From positions 1 through 52,394 of the forward strand of contig JAGKSX010000040.1 of the NCBI GenBank assembly GCA_018993155.1: DNA of 52,394 nucleotides, in the 5' to 3' direction. How positions within the stretch are numbered: the first letter of the stretch is position 1; every line of letters starts with the position of its first letter. The position numbers were made by a program, and so were the translations under genes. Below are positions 36,928 through 45,027 of the stretch, one piece after another. Under the pieces are notes generated by a model. The model was not told where the DNA came from. It ran no database searches and was given only the letters and a program-made list of their open reading frames with translations. The stretch is from Hydrogenophaga sp. (GTDB taxonomy: Bacteria > Pseudomonadota > Gammaproteobacteria > Burkholderiales > Burkholderiaceae_C).

Positions 36928-38678
36928 TCGGTCATCAGGGCCGCTGGGTCTTCCGCGGCGAGCACGCTCTGCGCCCAGGTCTGCAGGCGCGTGGTGTCGC
37001 AGCGCAGGATCTGCTGCTTGACCGCCAGGATCTGCGAGGGGTGCATGGAAAAACTGCGCAGCCCCAGGCCCAGCAGCAACCGCGTGAGGCTCACGTCGCC
37101 CGCCATCTCACCGCACACGCTCACGCCCTTGCCCTTGGCTCGGCACTGCTCGATGGTGCTGGCCAGCAGGTGCAGCACCGCCGGGTGCACCGGGTCGTAG
37201 AGGTGCGACACCGCTTCGTCCGCGCGGTCGATCGCCAGCGTGTACTGGATCAGGTCGTTGGTACCGACGGACAGGAAATCGAAGTAGCGCAGGAACAGCG
37301 GAATGGTCAGGGCCGCGGCCGGCACCTCGATCATCGCGCCGAGCTTGACGTGGCCATGGGCGATGCCGGCGTTGTCCAGCTGTTCGCGGGCGCGGTTGAC
37401 CAGCGCCAGGGTCTGGCGAATCTCGCTGGCGTGCGCCAGCATGGGAATGAGCAGGTGCACCGGGCCGTGCGCGGCGGCACGCAGGATGGCGCGCAGTTGC
37501 ACCAGGAACATGGCCGGCTCGGCCAGGCTCCAGCGGATCGCACGCAAACCCAGCGCGGGGTTGAGGTGGTCCTCGCCGGCGCGCGAGGCGCCCCGGTCCA
37601 GCGGCTTGTCCGCACCCACGTCGACGGTGCGGATGGTGACCGGCAGGCCCTGCATGCCCTCGACCGCGCGCCGGTAGGCGTGGTACTGCTCTTCCTCGTC
37701 GGGCAGTTTGCCGGCGCGTCCCATGAACAGGAACTCGCTGCGGAACAGGCCCACACCGACGGCGCCGGCCTTGAGGGCGGCCACGGCGTCCTCGGGCTGT
37801 TCGATGTTGGCCAGCAGTTCGATCTTCTGACCATCGAGCGTGACGGCCGGCGTGTTCTTCAGGCGCGAGAGGCGCTCGCGCTCGACCTCGCCCTGGCGTT
37901 GCTTGAAGCCGTACTCGGCCAGCAGGATGGGCGAGGGATCGACCAGCACCACGCCGGCATCCCCATCGATGATGACCCAGTCGTCCTGCTGGATCAGCTG
38001 GCTGGACGAGCGCGCACCCACCACCGCCGGGATGTCCATGCTGCGCGCGACGATGGCGGTGTGGCTGGTCTTGCCGCCCACGTCGGTGACGAAACCGGCG
38101 AAGACGCTCTGCTTGAACTGCAGCATGTCGGCGGGCGACAGGTCGTGCGCAATCAGCACCAGCGGCGCCTCGATGGCGCTGTCGTGCACCGCCTTGGCTT
38201 CGCCACCCGGCGCCACCGGCGAGGCCACGCCGCGCATGAAGCGCAGCATGCGCTCGACCACCTGCTCCAGGTCGGCCTTGCGCTCGCGCAGGTACGGGTC
38301 TTCCATTTCGTCGAACTGGCGCGCGATCACCTCGAGCTGGGTGGTCAGCGCCCATTCGGCGTTGTAGTGGCGGTCCACGATCCAGTGCTTCACGCCGCTG
38401 GTGAGCTGCTCGTCCTGCAGCAGCATCAGGTGCACGTCGAGCAGCGCGGTGAGCTCGGGGTGCGCGTCATTGGGGCCGAGATCGTGCAGGCTGTGCTGCA
38501 CCTTCACGATCTCCTCGGCCACCGCGTTGCGCGCATGTCGCAGGCGTTCGATCTCGCTCTCGACCTGGTCGGCCTGCACGAAGTAGTGCGCCACGTCCAC
38601 GCGGCTGGACGCCACGATCACGGCCCGCCCGATGGCAATGCCCCGGGAGACCGCCAGACCGTGGATGGAGATGGTCAT
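36924..38678 (-). CDS. ptsI: PTS Enzyme I (phosphoenolpyruvate-protein phosphotransferase)
   Basis: The 584-residue enzyme takes phosphate from phosphoenolpyruvate to HPr. His206 in GGKTSHTAIVARS is the phosphorylated residue, and the PEP-binding half has FRSEFLFMGR, the GLRAIRWSL block and the active Cys in VSVCGEMAGD. It overlaps ptsH by four bases. No sugar permease is encoded nearby, so the system is probably regulatory. Confidence 0.97.
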   Translation of the reverse strand: MTISIHGLAVSRGIAIGRAVIVASSRVDVAHYFVQADQVESEIERLRHARNAVAEEIVKVQHSLHDLGPNDAHPELTALLDVHLMLLQDEQLTSGVKHWIVDRHYNAEWALTTQLEVIARQFDEMEDPYLRERKADLEQVVERMLRFMRGVASPVAPGGEAKAVHDSAIEAPLVLIAHDLSPADMLQFKQSVFAGFVTDVGGKTSHTAIVARSMDIPAVVGARSSSQLIQQDDWVIIDGDAGVVLVDPSPILLAEYGFKQRQGEVERERLSRLKNTPAVTLDGQKIELLANIEQPEDAVAALKAGAVGVGLFRSEFLFMGRAGKLPDEEEQYHAYRRAVEGMQGLPVTIRTVDVGADKPLDRGASRAGEDHLNPALGLRAIRWSLAEPAMFLVQLRAILRAAAHGPVHLLIPMLAHASEIRQTLALVNRAREQLDNAGIAHGHVKLGAMIEVPAAALTIPLFLRYFDFLSVGTNDLIQYTLAIDRADEAVSHLYDPVHPAVLHLLASTIEQCRAKGKGVSVCGEMAGDVSLTRLLLGLGLRSFSMHPSQILAVKQQILRCDTTRLQTWAQSVLAAEDPAALMTD

Positions 38679-38944
38679 TCGCCCTCGCCGAACTTGTCGT
38701 TGACCAGAGCGACGAGCGCGTCCATGGCGGATTGCTCGTCCTTGCCGTCGGTCTCGATCTCGACCACGCTGCCGATGCCGGCGGCCAGCATCATGACGCC
38801 CATGATGCTCTTGGCGTTGACGCGCCGTTCGCCGCGCGACATCCACACATCGCAGGCGAAGCCGCCGGCGAGTTTGGTGAGTTTGGCCGAGGCGCGCGCG
38901 TGCAGCCCGAGCTTATTGCTGATGGTCACGGTGGTCTTGATCAT
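38675..38944 (-). CDS. ptsH: PTS phosphocarrier protein HPr
   Basis: An 89-residue HPr with phosphorylated His15 (GLHARAS) and the regulatory Ser46 (NAKSIMGVMMLAAG), the residue phosphorylated by HPr kinase in species that have it. The start overlaps the end of the EIIA gene by 32 bases in a different frame. Confidence 0.97.
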   Translation of the reverse strand: MIKTTVTISNKLGLHARASAKLTKLAGGFACDVWMSRGERRVNAKSIMGVMMLAAGIGSVVEIETDGKDEQSAMDALVALVNDKFGEGE

Positions 38945-39359
38945 GCGTGGCTCTTCTGGCCTGGTTCTGAGGCGCGGTCACCGCCACCTGGATGACACCC
39001 TGCGTGGCGCCGATCATGGCGCGCGAGATCAGCGCATCCAGCGATTCATGGCGGTACGACACGGTGCGCAACAGCATGGGCAGGTTCACGCCGGTGATGA
39101 GTTTGGAGTTGATGCCGTCGATGAGTTTCTGCGCCACGTTGCAGGGCGTGGCACCGAACACGTCGGTCACCACGAGCGTCTGCGGCAGGTGCATCTGGCG
39201 CATGAGCGCGCGGGCCTGCGCCAGCGACTCCTCGGGCGGCACGTTGGGTTGCACATCCAGCGCCGACACCGCGTCGGCGCTTTCGGGGAACACATGCAGC
39301 ACGCACTGGCGCAGTGCGGAGGCCAGCGGCGCGTGCGCCATGATGAGGATGCCGTTCAT
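38913..39359 (-). CDS. PTS EIIA component, mannose (fructose subfamily IIA) type
   Basis: The 148-residue protein has the ManX-like fold with the phosphorylated His9 in MAHAPLASAL and the segment LVVTDVFGATPCNVAQ. It has no fused EIIB and no EIIC or EIID gene nearby, so phosphate flow from HPr probably serves signalling rather than sugar uptake. The last 32 bases overlap ptsH, and the MFS gene ends nine bases before its ATG. Confidence 0.92.
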   Translation of the reverse strand: MNGILIMAHAPLASALRQCVLHVFPESADAVSALDVQPNVPPEESLAQARALMRQMHLPQTLVVTDVFGATPCNVAQKLIDGINSKLITGVNLPMLLRTVSYRHESLDALISRAMIGATQGVIQVAVTAPQNQARRATHDQDHRDHQQ

Positions 39360-39368
39360 GGCCCCAGT

Positions 39369-40670
39369 TTAGCCCGCGCGGCCGGCCGCGCGGCCCAGGT
39401 GGGCGCGCAGGAACACGACGTAGGCGAGAACGCCACAGACGCCAAAGAGGGTGATGGCGCCCCGGTAGCGGGCGACCTCGTCGTCCACGAACAGCCCCAG
39501 GGCGTCGATCAGCAGCCCGATGCCCCACTGCACCACGAACACGCCACCGAAGATGACCAGGTTGTAGCCCGAGAGCGCCCGCCCGGCGGCCTCGGCCGGC
39601 AGGGCCAGGGCCACCGCGGGCTGGGACAGCGAGCCGACCGTGCAGCTCACGCAATACAGGGCCCAGAGCGGCCAGCCGGCGCGCTCGCCCAGCAGCACGA
39701 TGGCGGCCAGCACGGCGAAACTCAGCGGCAAGCCCCAGGCGATCAGGCGCTCGGGCAGCCAGCCCTGGCGCGCCAGCCGCGGGTTGAACACCCCCCAGAG
39801 CCAGAAGGTGCACAGCATGCAGAGGTTGATGCCGAACAGGCCGCCGGCCGCCTGCTCCGGCGTGTAGCCCGCGACCTTCACCATCCAGGGCCCGGCCCAC
39901 AACGTCTGCACGGCGATCATGCCGCCGTAGTTGACGAAGCCAATCGGCACCATCTGGCGGAAATAGGGATGGCGCCAGACCATGCCGTAACCCGGCTCGG
40001 AAACCGGCGCGGCGGCCTCCGCCGGCTCGATCCGCCGCCAGCGCGGCACCGTCCAGACGATGCCCACCATCGACAGCAGGATCAACCCGCCCAGCAGCCA
40101 GAACAGGCCGCGCCAGCCGGTCAGCGGCATCAGCCACTGCACCGGCAAGGTGGCGGCCACCATGCCAAACGAGCCGGTCATGAGCATCCAGGAGTTCGCG
40201 CGCATCTGCGCCAGGGGCGTGAGCCAGCGCCGGTAGCCGGTGAGCGGCGCCATCAGGCAGGCGCTCACGCCCATGCCGATGAGCACGCGCGCGGCCAGCA
40301 GCCAGGTGAAGCTGGTGGCCAGCGCAAACGCGGCACAGCCGACGACCGCCACCCCCAGGAACCATAGGATCACGGTGCGCGGGCCATGGCGGTCCAGCCA
40401 GTTGCCCAGCGGCAGTTGCGTGAGCGCGAAGCCGAAGAAATAGCCTCCGGCCAGCAGGCCAAGGTCGCCCGCGTTGAGCGACATCTCGGCGCTCAGGGTG
40501 GGAGAGAGCGTGGCCGTGATGGCGCGCAACAGCGCCGACAGGAAATACGCGAGCGCGAAGGTCAGGAAGACGATGACCACGGTGCGCGGTGCGAGCAACT
40601 CGCCTTGCGGGGGACGCGGGGCCACAGCGCCGTCGAGGCGCACGAGACCGGGTCGAACAGTCGGGTTCAT
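39369..40670 (-). CDS. MFS transporter
   Basis: The 433-residue protein has about twelve membrane helices. The loop after helix 2 carries NWLDRHGPRTVILWFLG, the typical MFS GxLaDrxGrr signature in variant form. The central loop (WRRIEPAEAAAPVSEP) splits two six-helix halves. Its ATG overlaps the lipoprotein stop, and the PTS EIIA gene follows directly, so it may be transcribed with the PTS genes. The substrate is unknown. Confidence 0.88.
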   Translation of the reverse strand: MNPTVRPGLVRLDGAVAPRPPQGELLAPRTVVIVFLTFALAYFLSALLRAITATLSPTLSAEMSLNAGDLGLLAGGYFFGFALTQLPLGNWLDRHGPRTVILWFLGVAVVGCAAFALATSFTWLLAARVLIGMGVSACLMAPLTGYRRWLTPLAQMRANSWMLMTGSFGMVAATLPVQWLMPLTGWRGLFWLLGGLILLSMVGIVWTVPRWRRIEPAEAAAPVSEPGYGMVWRHPYFRQMVPIGFVNYGGMIAVQTLWAGPWMVKVAGYTPEQAAGGLFGINLCMLCTFWLWGVFNPRLARQGWLPERLIAWGLPLSFAVLAAIVLLGERAGWPLWALYCVSCTVGSLSQPAVALALPAEAAGRALSGYNLVIFGGVFVVQWGIGLLIDALGLFVDDEVARYRGAITLFGVCGVLAYVVFLRAHLGRAAGRAG

Positions 40671-41233
40671 GGCAGCTTGAGTCCGTCAAAAAAGGCGGTG
40701 GTCACGTCGTCGCGCAGCGCGGGGCCGTAGACCGCTGCCTGGTACACCTGCGTGCCGCGCGCGAAATGCACCGCGCGCACCTGCACCGGTTGGCCCTGGT
40801 GGTCGGCGCCTTGCGCCGCCAGGCCCAGGGCCAGGGTGGCGCCGGGCACGGCCACCGGCCAGCGTGCCGCGGGGTCGTCGGCTCGCGCCGGGTCGACGCG
40901 CACGGCCCCCAGCGAGGCGCGGCGCCAGCCGTCCAGCGCGGCGGGCACCCGGGCGGCGTCACCCAACTCCGCCCAGGCCACCGCGAAGGTCAGGCCCCCC
41001 GTGTCGCAGCTGTGCATGTGCAACTCGGCCGGCGCACGGCCGTCGAGCGGCACCGGCCGCGCGGCGGACTCGGGCTTGCAGGGCATGAGCGCCAGCAAGG
41101 GCGAGCCCTCGGGGCGCAATTCACGCCAGTTGAAGGTGGGGTTGCACGCACTGAGAACCAGCCCGGCGGACAGCGCGAGCCCCAGCGGGCGCAGGCGGCG
41201 GCGCGGCGCGGCGCCGGGAACGGGGACAGACAT
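40667..41233 (-). CDS. putative lipoprotein of unknown function
   Basis: A 188-residue protein with an Arg-rich N-terminus, hydrophobic stretch and lipobox LSAC (Cys about residue 30), followed by NPTFNWRELRPEG. The rest has short beta-rich segments (VQVRAVHFARGTQVYQAAVYG). It appears conserved in related species but I know no function. It is first in the lipoprotein-MFS-PTS run and divergent from the CoA-transferase gene. Confidence 0.75.
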   Translation of the reverse strand: MSVPVPGAAPRRRLRPLGLALSAGLVLSACNPTFNWRELRPEGSPLLALMPCKPESAARPVPLDGRAPAELHMHSCDTGGLTFAVAWAELGDAARVPAALDGWRRASLGAVRVDPARADDPAARWPVAVPGATLALGLAAQGADHQGQPVQVRAVHFARGTQVYQAAVYGPALRDDVTTAFFDGLKLP

Positions 41234-41299
41234 GGAATTCCAGCCAGAGAGGCCACCGCCGGACACCGCAGCGAAGGCGGGGTCGCGCACAATGGCAAC

Positions 41300-42565
41300 A
41301 TGAATGCTCTGGATGGTATCCGCATACTGGATCTCTCGCGCGTGCTCGCCGGCCCCTGGTGCACGCAGACGCTGGCCGATCTGGGCGCCGATGTGGTGAA
41401 GGTGGAGCGCCCTCCGGGCGCAGGCCATCCCGGCGGCGACGACACCCGCGGCTGGGGCCCGCCCTTTCTGCAGGGGCGCGACGGCCAGGACACCGCCGAG
41501 GCGGCCTACTACCTGGGTGCGAACCGCAACAAGCGCTCCATCACCTGCGACATCGCCACGCCCGAGGGCCAGGCCCTGATCCGCGAGCTGGCGGCCAAGG
41601 CCGATGTGTTCGTCGAAAACTACAAGGTCGGCGACATGGCGCGCTACGGCCTGGACTACGCCGCACTGCGCGCGATCAACCCCCGGCTTGTCTACTGCTC
41701 GATCACCGGCTTCGGCCAGACCGGCCCCTACAAGGACCGCGCGGGCTACGACTTCGCCATCCAGGCCATGGGCGGCCTCATGAGCGTGACCGGCGAGCGC
41801 GATGCGTTGCCCGGCGGCGGCCCGCAGAAGGTGGGCGTGGCGGTGACGGACCTGTTCACCGGCCTGTACGCGACCATCGCCATCCAGGCCGCGCTGCGCC
41901 ACGCGGAGCGCACCGGCGAAGGCCAGCACATCGACATGGCGCTGCTCGACACCCAGGTCGCCATGCTCGCCAACCTGGGGGCCAACTACCTGGTGCGCGG
42001 CCGGGAGGAAGGCAAGGTGCCGGGCCGGGCGGGCAATGCCCACGCCAACATCGTGCCTTACCAGGCCTTCGAGGTCGCACCGGACGCGCAAGGCCAGGCG
42101 CAATACATCATCCTGGCGGTGGGCAACGATGGCCAGTTCGCCAAGTTCTGCGCGGTGGCCGGACGGCCCGAGCTCGCCACCGACCCGCGCTTCGCGCAGA
42201 ACCAGAACCGCGTGCGCCACCGCGAGGTGCTGGTGCCCCTGCTGGCCGACCTGCTCAAGACGCGCGGCAAAGCCGACTGGCTGGCCGCGCTGGAGGCCGC
42301 CAAAGTGCCCTGCGGCCCGATCAACAACCTCGCCGAGGTGTTCGCCGACGAGCACGTGAGCTCGCGCGGCATGGTGCACACGTGGTCACACCCGCTGGCC
42401 GATGCGGTCGACCTCGTCGCCAGCCCGCTCAAGCTCAGCGCCACGCCGGTGCGCAACGACCTGCCGCCACCGCTGTTGGGCCAGCACACGGCCGAGGTGT
42501 TGGATGACTGGCTGGCCTGCCCGCCCGAGCGCCTGACCGAACTTCAACGCCGCGGCGCGGTCTGA
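41300..42565 (+). CDS. class III (CaiB/BaiF) CoA-transferase
   Basis: The 421-residue enzyme has the family layout: LDGIRILDLSRVLAGPWCTQ at the start, the NKRSITCDIATPEGQ block, SITGFGQTGPYKDRAGYD and the nucleophilic Asp in GQHIDMALLD. It moves CoA between carboxylic acids. The partner acids cannot be told from sequence. No ribosome binding site is seen; CACAAT (41288-41293) lies six bases before the ATG, pointing to leaderless translation. A thioredoxin-like gene follows 27 bases downstream. Confidence 0.93.
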   Translation: MNALDGIRILDLSRVLAGPWCTQTLADLGADVVKVERPPGAGHPGGDDTRGWGPPFLQGRDGQDTAEAAYYLGANRNKRSITCDIATPEGQALIRELAAKADVFVENYKVGDMARYGLDYAALRAINPRLVYCSITGFGQTGPYKDRAGYDFAIQAMGGLMSVTGERDALPGGGPQKVGVAVTDLFTGLYATIAIQAALRHAERTGEGQHIDMALLDTQVAMLANLGANYLVRGREEGKVPGRAGNAHANIVPYQAFEVAPDAQGQAQYIILAVGNDGQFAKFCAVAGRPELATDPRFAQNQNRVRHREVLVPLLADLLKTRGKADWLAALEAAKVPCGPINNLAEVFADEHVSSRGMVHTWSHPLADAVDLVASPLKLSATPVRNDLPPPLLGQHTAEVLDDWLACPPERLTELQRRGAV

Positions 42566-42592
42566 CCGCCCACGCCCCACCATCTTGACCCC

Positions 42593-43024
42593 ATGAGCGA
42601 CATCGCCACGCCACCACCCTCCATCACCGCGCAGGCCTTGCCCACACCCACCTCGCTGCGCGGCGCCGCGCAGGCCGCGGCCGCCCGCGGCGAGCCTCTG
42701 GTGGTGATGACCACGCTGACCGGCTGCCCCTATTGCGCCATCGTGCGCAACCACTACCTGCTGCCCATGCGGCGCGAGGGCAAGGTCCACGCGGTGCAGG
42801 TCGACGTGATGGACCGCACGGGCACCCTGCAGGGTTTTGATGGGCAACTGAGCACGCCGGCCGACCAGGCCCGGGCGTGGAAGGCCCGCTTCACGCCGAC
42901 GGTGCTGTTTTTCGGCCCGGACGGGAGGGAGCTCGCCGAGCGCCTGGTCGGCATTGCGGTGCCCGACTTCTACGGTGAATACCTGGAAGCCCGCCTGGCC
43001 GAGGCCAGACAGAAGCTCAAGTAG
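42593..43024 (+). CDS. thioredoxin-fold protein with CPYC motif
   Basis: A 143-residue thioredoxin-like protein with redox motif CPYC (Cys45 and Cys48) and the cis-Pro segment RFTPTVLFF. It has no signal peptide, so it probably acts in the cytoplasm. The CPYC dipeptide is the glutaredoxin type, while the overall length and the FFGPDGREL segment resemble SoxW/thioredoxin-2-like proteins. The target is unknown. Confidence 0.85.
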   Translation: MSDIATPPPSITAQALPTPTSLRGAAQAAAARGEPLVVMTTLTGCPYCAIVRNHYLLPMRREGKVHAVQVDVMDRTGTLQGFDGQLSTPADQARAWKARFTPTVLFFGPDGRELAERLVGIAVPDFYGEYLEARLAEARQKLK

Positions 43025-43051
43025 TTTCGGCAAAAAATTGCAAGGAGGCGC

Positions 43052-43756
43052 TCACTTCAAAGCGCCAAAAACCTTCTTCAGAATGGCGCTGCCGGTGCCC
43101 ACCGGGTCCTGGCGGATCTTGCGCTCTTCCTCGCCAATGATGGTGTAGAGCCCGTCGAGCGATTTGCCAGTGACGTAGCGCTGGATGTTGGCGTCTTCCG
43201 ACTTGACCAGCCCGATGCCCGCGGCCTTGCCAGCCACCTTGTTGTACTGGTTGGCCAGCCCCACCTTGTCGGTGGCCTTGGTCACGATGGGCAGGAACTT
43301 TTCGCCCAGCGGGCTGCGCGTTTTTTCGGCAAAGAACTGCGTCACGGAGTTGTCGCCCCCGCCCAGGATGTTCTTGGCGTCGCTCACGCTCATGGATTTC
43401 ACCGCCCCCACCAGCACATCGCGCCCCATCGGCACGGCGGCCTCGGCAGCCCGGTTCATGCTCGTGACCAGTTCGTCGATCCGTTTGCCCTGGCCGGTCA
43501 TCTTGAGCAGCTTGGACGCATCTTCGAGAAATCCGGGCAAGGGAATCCGAACTTTTGGGTTGCCCAGGAATCCATCTGTCTTGCCCAGCAAGGCCACCGC
43601 GGCCAGGGCGCCCTTTTCCAGAGCCACCTTGATGCCCTGGCTGGCGTCGCCTTCGGTGAGATCGCCCAAGGACAAGGCCTTGGCCTGCTGATGGGCGGCG
43701 AGGACCAGAAGGCCGATCATCGCGGTGGTGGACTGGGTAAACTGGCGGCGCTGCAT
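43052..43756 (-). CDS. DUF4197 exported protein
   Basis: The 234-residue protein has an N-terminal export signal that contains RRQFTQ, a possible twin-arginine motif, and a mature part matching DUF4197 (ALEKGALAAVALLGKTDGFL, then SPLGEKFLPIVTKATDKVGL). No activity is known for the family. GGAGG precedes the ATG at 43756. An inverted repeat GGCGCT/AGCGCC overlaps the stop and is followed by a T-run, a possible weak terminator. Confidence 0.87.
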   Translation of the reverse strand: MQRRQFTQSTTAMIGLLVLAAHQQAKALSLGDLTEGDASQGIKVALEKGALAAVALLGKTDGFLGNPKVRIPLPGFLEDASKLLKMTGQGKRIDELVTSMNRAAEAAVPMGRDVLVGAVKSMSVSDAKNILGGGDNSVTQFFAEKTRSPLGEKFLPIVTKATDKVGLANQYNKVAGKAAGIGLVKSEDANIQRYVTGKSLDGLYTIIGEEERKIRQDPVGTGSAILKKVFGALK

Positions 43757-43829
43757 GGCGGTTCCTCCGGGAAGCAAGCTGTTCAATGAATGACGTGGGG
43801 CAATGTAGCCCCCGGGAAGTGAAAAGACA

Positions 43830-44357
43830 ATGACCGATCTCAGCCCCCGCGGCCAGCACCGCCGGCGCACCCTTCAAGCGGCTGCCGCGCTGGGCGCCCT
43901 CGGCGCCCTGGGCCTGGCGGGTTGCGCGGGCCGCGACGCGGCGCCCGAATCCGCCTTTGTGCTGCTCGATGGCAGCAAGGCCACCACAGCCGACCTCAAA
44001 GGCAAGGTCACGCTGGTGAATTTCTGGGCCACGACCTGCGTCACCTGCGTGAAGGAAATGCCCTCCATCGTCGCCACGTACCAGAAGTACCAGGGACAGG
44101 GCTTCGAGACCGTGGCCGTGGCCATGGAGTACGACCCGCCGGCCTGGGTGCTCAACTTCGCGCAGTCCCGCCAGCTGCCCTTCAAGGTCGCGCTGGACAA
44201 CACTGGCGACATCGCCAAGCAATGGGGCGACGTCAAGCTCACGCCCACCACCTACCTGGTGGACAAACAGGGCCGCATCGTCAAACGCTATGTGGGGGAA
44301 CCCGATTTTCCCGCGCTGCACAAGCTGATCGAAGAGCTGCTGGCCCAGCAGGCCTGA
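43830..44357 (+). CDS. TlpA-like thioredoxin lipoprotein
   Basis: The 175-residue protein has an N-terminal signal with RRRTLQ followed by a hydrophobic stretch and lipobox LAGC (Cys32), so it is likely lipid-anchored in the periplasm. The redoxin domain has the active site WATTCVTCV (Cys70 and Cys73) and cis-Pro in LTPTTYLVDKQGRI. It resembles TlpA/ResA reductases that keep apocytochrome or other periplasmic thiols reduced, which fits the cytochrome genes close by. Confidence 0.9.
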   Translation: MTDLSPRGQHRRRTLQAAAALGALGALGLAGCAGRDAAPESAFVLLDGSKATTADLKGKVTLVNFWATTCVTCVKEMPSIVATYQKYQGQGFETVAVAMEYDPPAWVLNFAQSRQLPFKVALDNTGDIAKQWGDVKLTPTTYLVDKQGRIVKRYVGEPDFPALHKLIEELLAQQA

Positions 44358-44385
44358 ACCTTCACGGGCGAGCTTCCATGAAAAA

Positions 44386-44409
44386 GGCCGGGATCGTTCC
44401 CGGCCTTTT
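44386..44409. terminator. bidirectional intrinsic terminator
   Basis: GGCCGGGA (44386-44393), loop TCGT and TCCCGGCC (44398-44405) are flanked by five A on the left and four T on the right. It lies between the TlpA-like gene and the convergent cytochrome c' gene and can serve both. Confidence 0.88.
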
Positions 44410-44428
44410 CTTTGGAGGGCGATCCGTC

Positions 44429-44878
44429 TTATTTGCGGAAGGCGTCGTGGCAGGCCTTGCAGGTCTGGGCCGTGGCGCCGAACGCGGTCTTCACGCTGTC
44501 GAGGTTGCCCGTTTTCGCGGCGGCCGCCAGCTGGGCGGTGGCGCTCTGGAGCTTCTCCGAGCTCTCCTTGAACTTGGCCTGTTCGGTCCAGATCACGGGC
44601 AAGGCGCCGGTGTCGCCCTTGTCGGTGCCCGGCACGAAGCCTTCCCACGGCAGCTTGCTCATGGTCTCCACGATCACGGCGCTCTCGGCGGCCACCTTGG
44701 CATCGAAGGGCGCACGGCCGTTGGCCATCGCACCGATGCGGCTGAAGTGGTTGGCCATCACAGTCAACGCGCCCTTGCGGTACTTCACCGCGTCTTCGGG
44801 CTTCTGGAATTGCGCGAAGGCGGGTGCCGACAGGGTGCCGAAGGCCAGGGCCAAGGCGAGGGGAGCGATTATTTTCAT
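44429..44878 (-). CDS. cytochrome c' (class II c-type cytochrome)
   Basis: The 149-residue precursor has a signal peptide (cleaved near PAFA-Q) and the C-terminal haem motif CKACH (140-144), which is diagnostic of the four-helix-bundle cytochrome c'. These proteins bind NO and may protect against it. The ATG at 44878 follows AGGAG with a 5-base spacer; an open frame upstream is not used because it lacks a signal peptide. It is divergent from a cytochrome b561 gene, a common pairing. Its ribosome binding site is predicted to be sequestered in a leader stem. Confidence 0.93.
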   Translation of the reverse strand: MKIIAPLALALAFGTLSAPAFAQFQKPEDAVKYRKGALTVMANHFSRIGAMANGRAPFDAKVAAESAVIVETMSKLPWEGFVPGTDKGDTGALPVIWTEQAKFKESSEKLQSATAQLAAAAKTGNLDSVKTAFGATAQTCKACHDAFRK

Positions 44879-44882
44879 GAAA

Positions 44883-44941
44883 ACTCCTGAGGAGGTTGTG
44901 GGGCGTTGCGGCGTGGCTCCGGGAGCCACCCGCTCAGGAGT
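44883..44941 (-). promoter_or_regulatory. leader structure that masks the cytochrome c' ribosome binding site
   Basis: In the minus-strand transcript ACUCCUGAG (44941-44933) is fully complementary to CUCAGGAGU (44891-44883), which contains the AGGAG ribosome binding site. The 41-base loop between holds a second perfect hairpin, GTGGCTCC/GGAGCCAC (44929-44922 with 44920-44913). Closing the long stem would hide the site; opening it would allow translation. This could be a thermosensor, ligand-sensing or protein-bound leader. The sequence shows the pairing only. Confidence 0.5.
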
Positions 44942-44958
44942 GTAGGGAATTGGCCAAA

Positions 44959-44971
44959 GTTCCACTGGAAC
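44959..44971. promoter_or_regulatory. 13-base palindrome between cytochrome c' and b561 genes
   Basis: GTTCCA-C-TGGAAC is a perfect inverted repeat in the divergent region, a fair operator candidate for shared control. A shorter palindrome GATTC-C-GAATC lies at 44999-45009. Confidence 0.4.
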
Positions 44972-45027
44972 GTTTTCCGATATACCTTCTCTATTCCTCG
45001 ATTCCGAATCCAACCTCCACGATCACC

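Noticed and set aside
36186-40367. A plus-strand open frame of nearly 1,400 codons through the EamA, ptsI, ptsH, EIIA and MFS genes.
   Set aside because: It is antisense to well-identified genes and its product is a low-complexity Arg/His/Gln/Gly-rich sequence, as expected from the opposite strand of GC-rich coding DNA.
44879-45013. A longer open frame upstream of cytochrome c'.
   Set aside because: The extension has no signal peptide and runs through the divergent promoter region; the internal ATG has both a ribosome binding site and a signal peptide.
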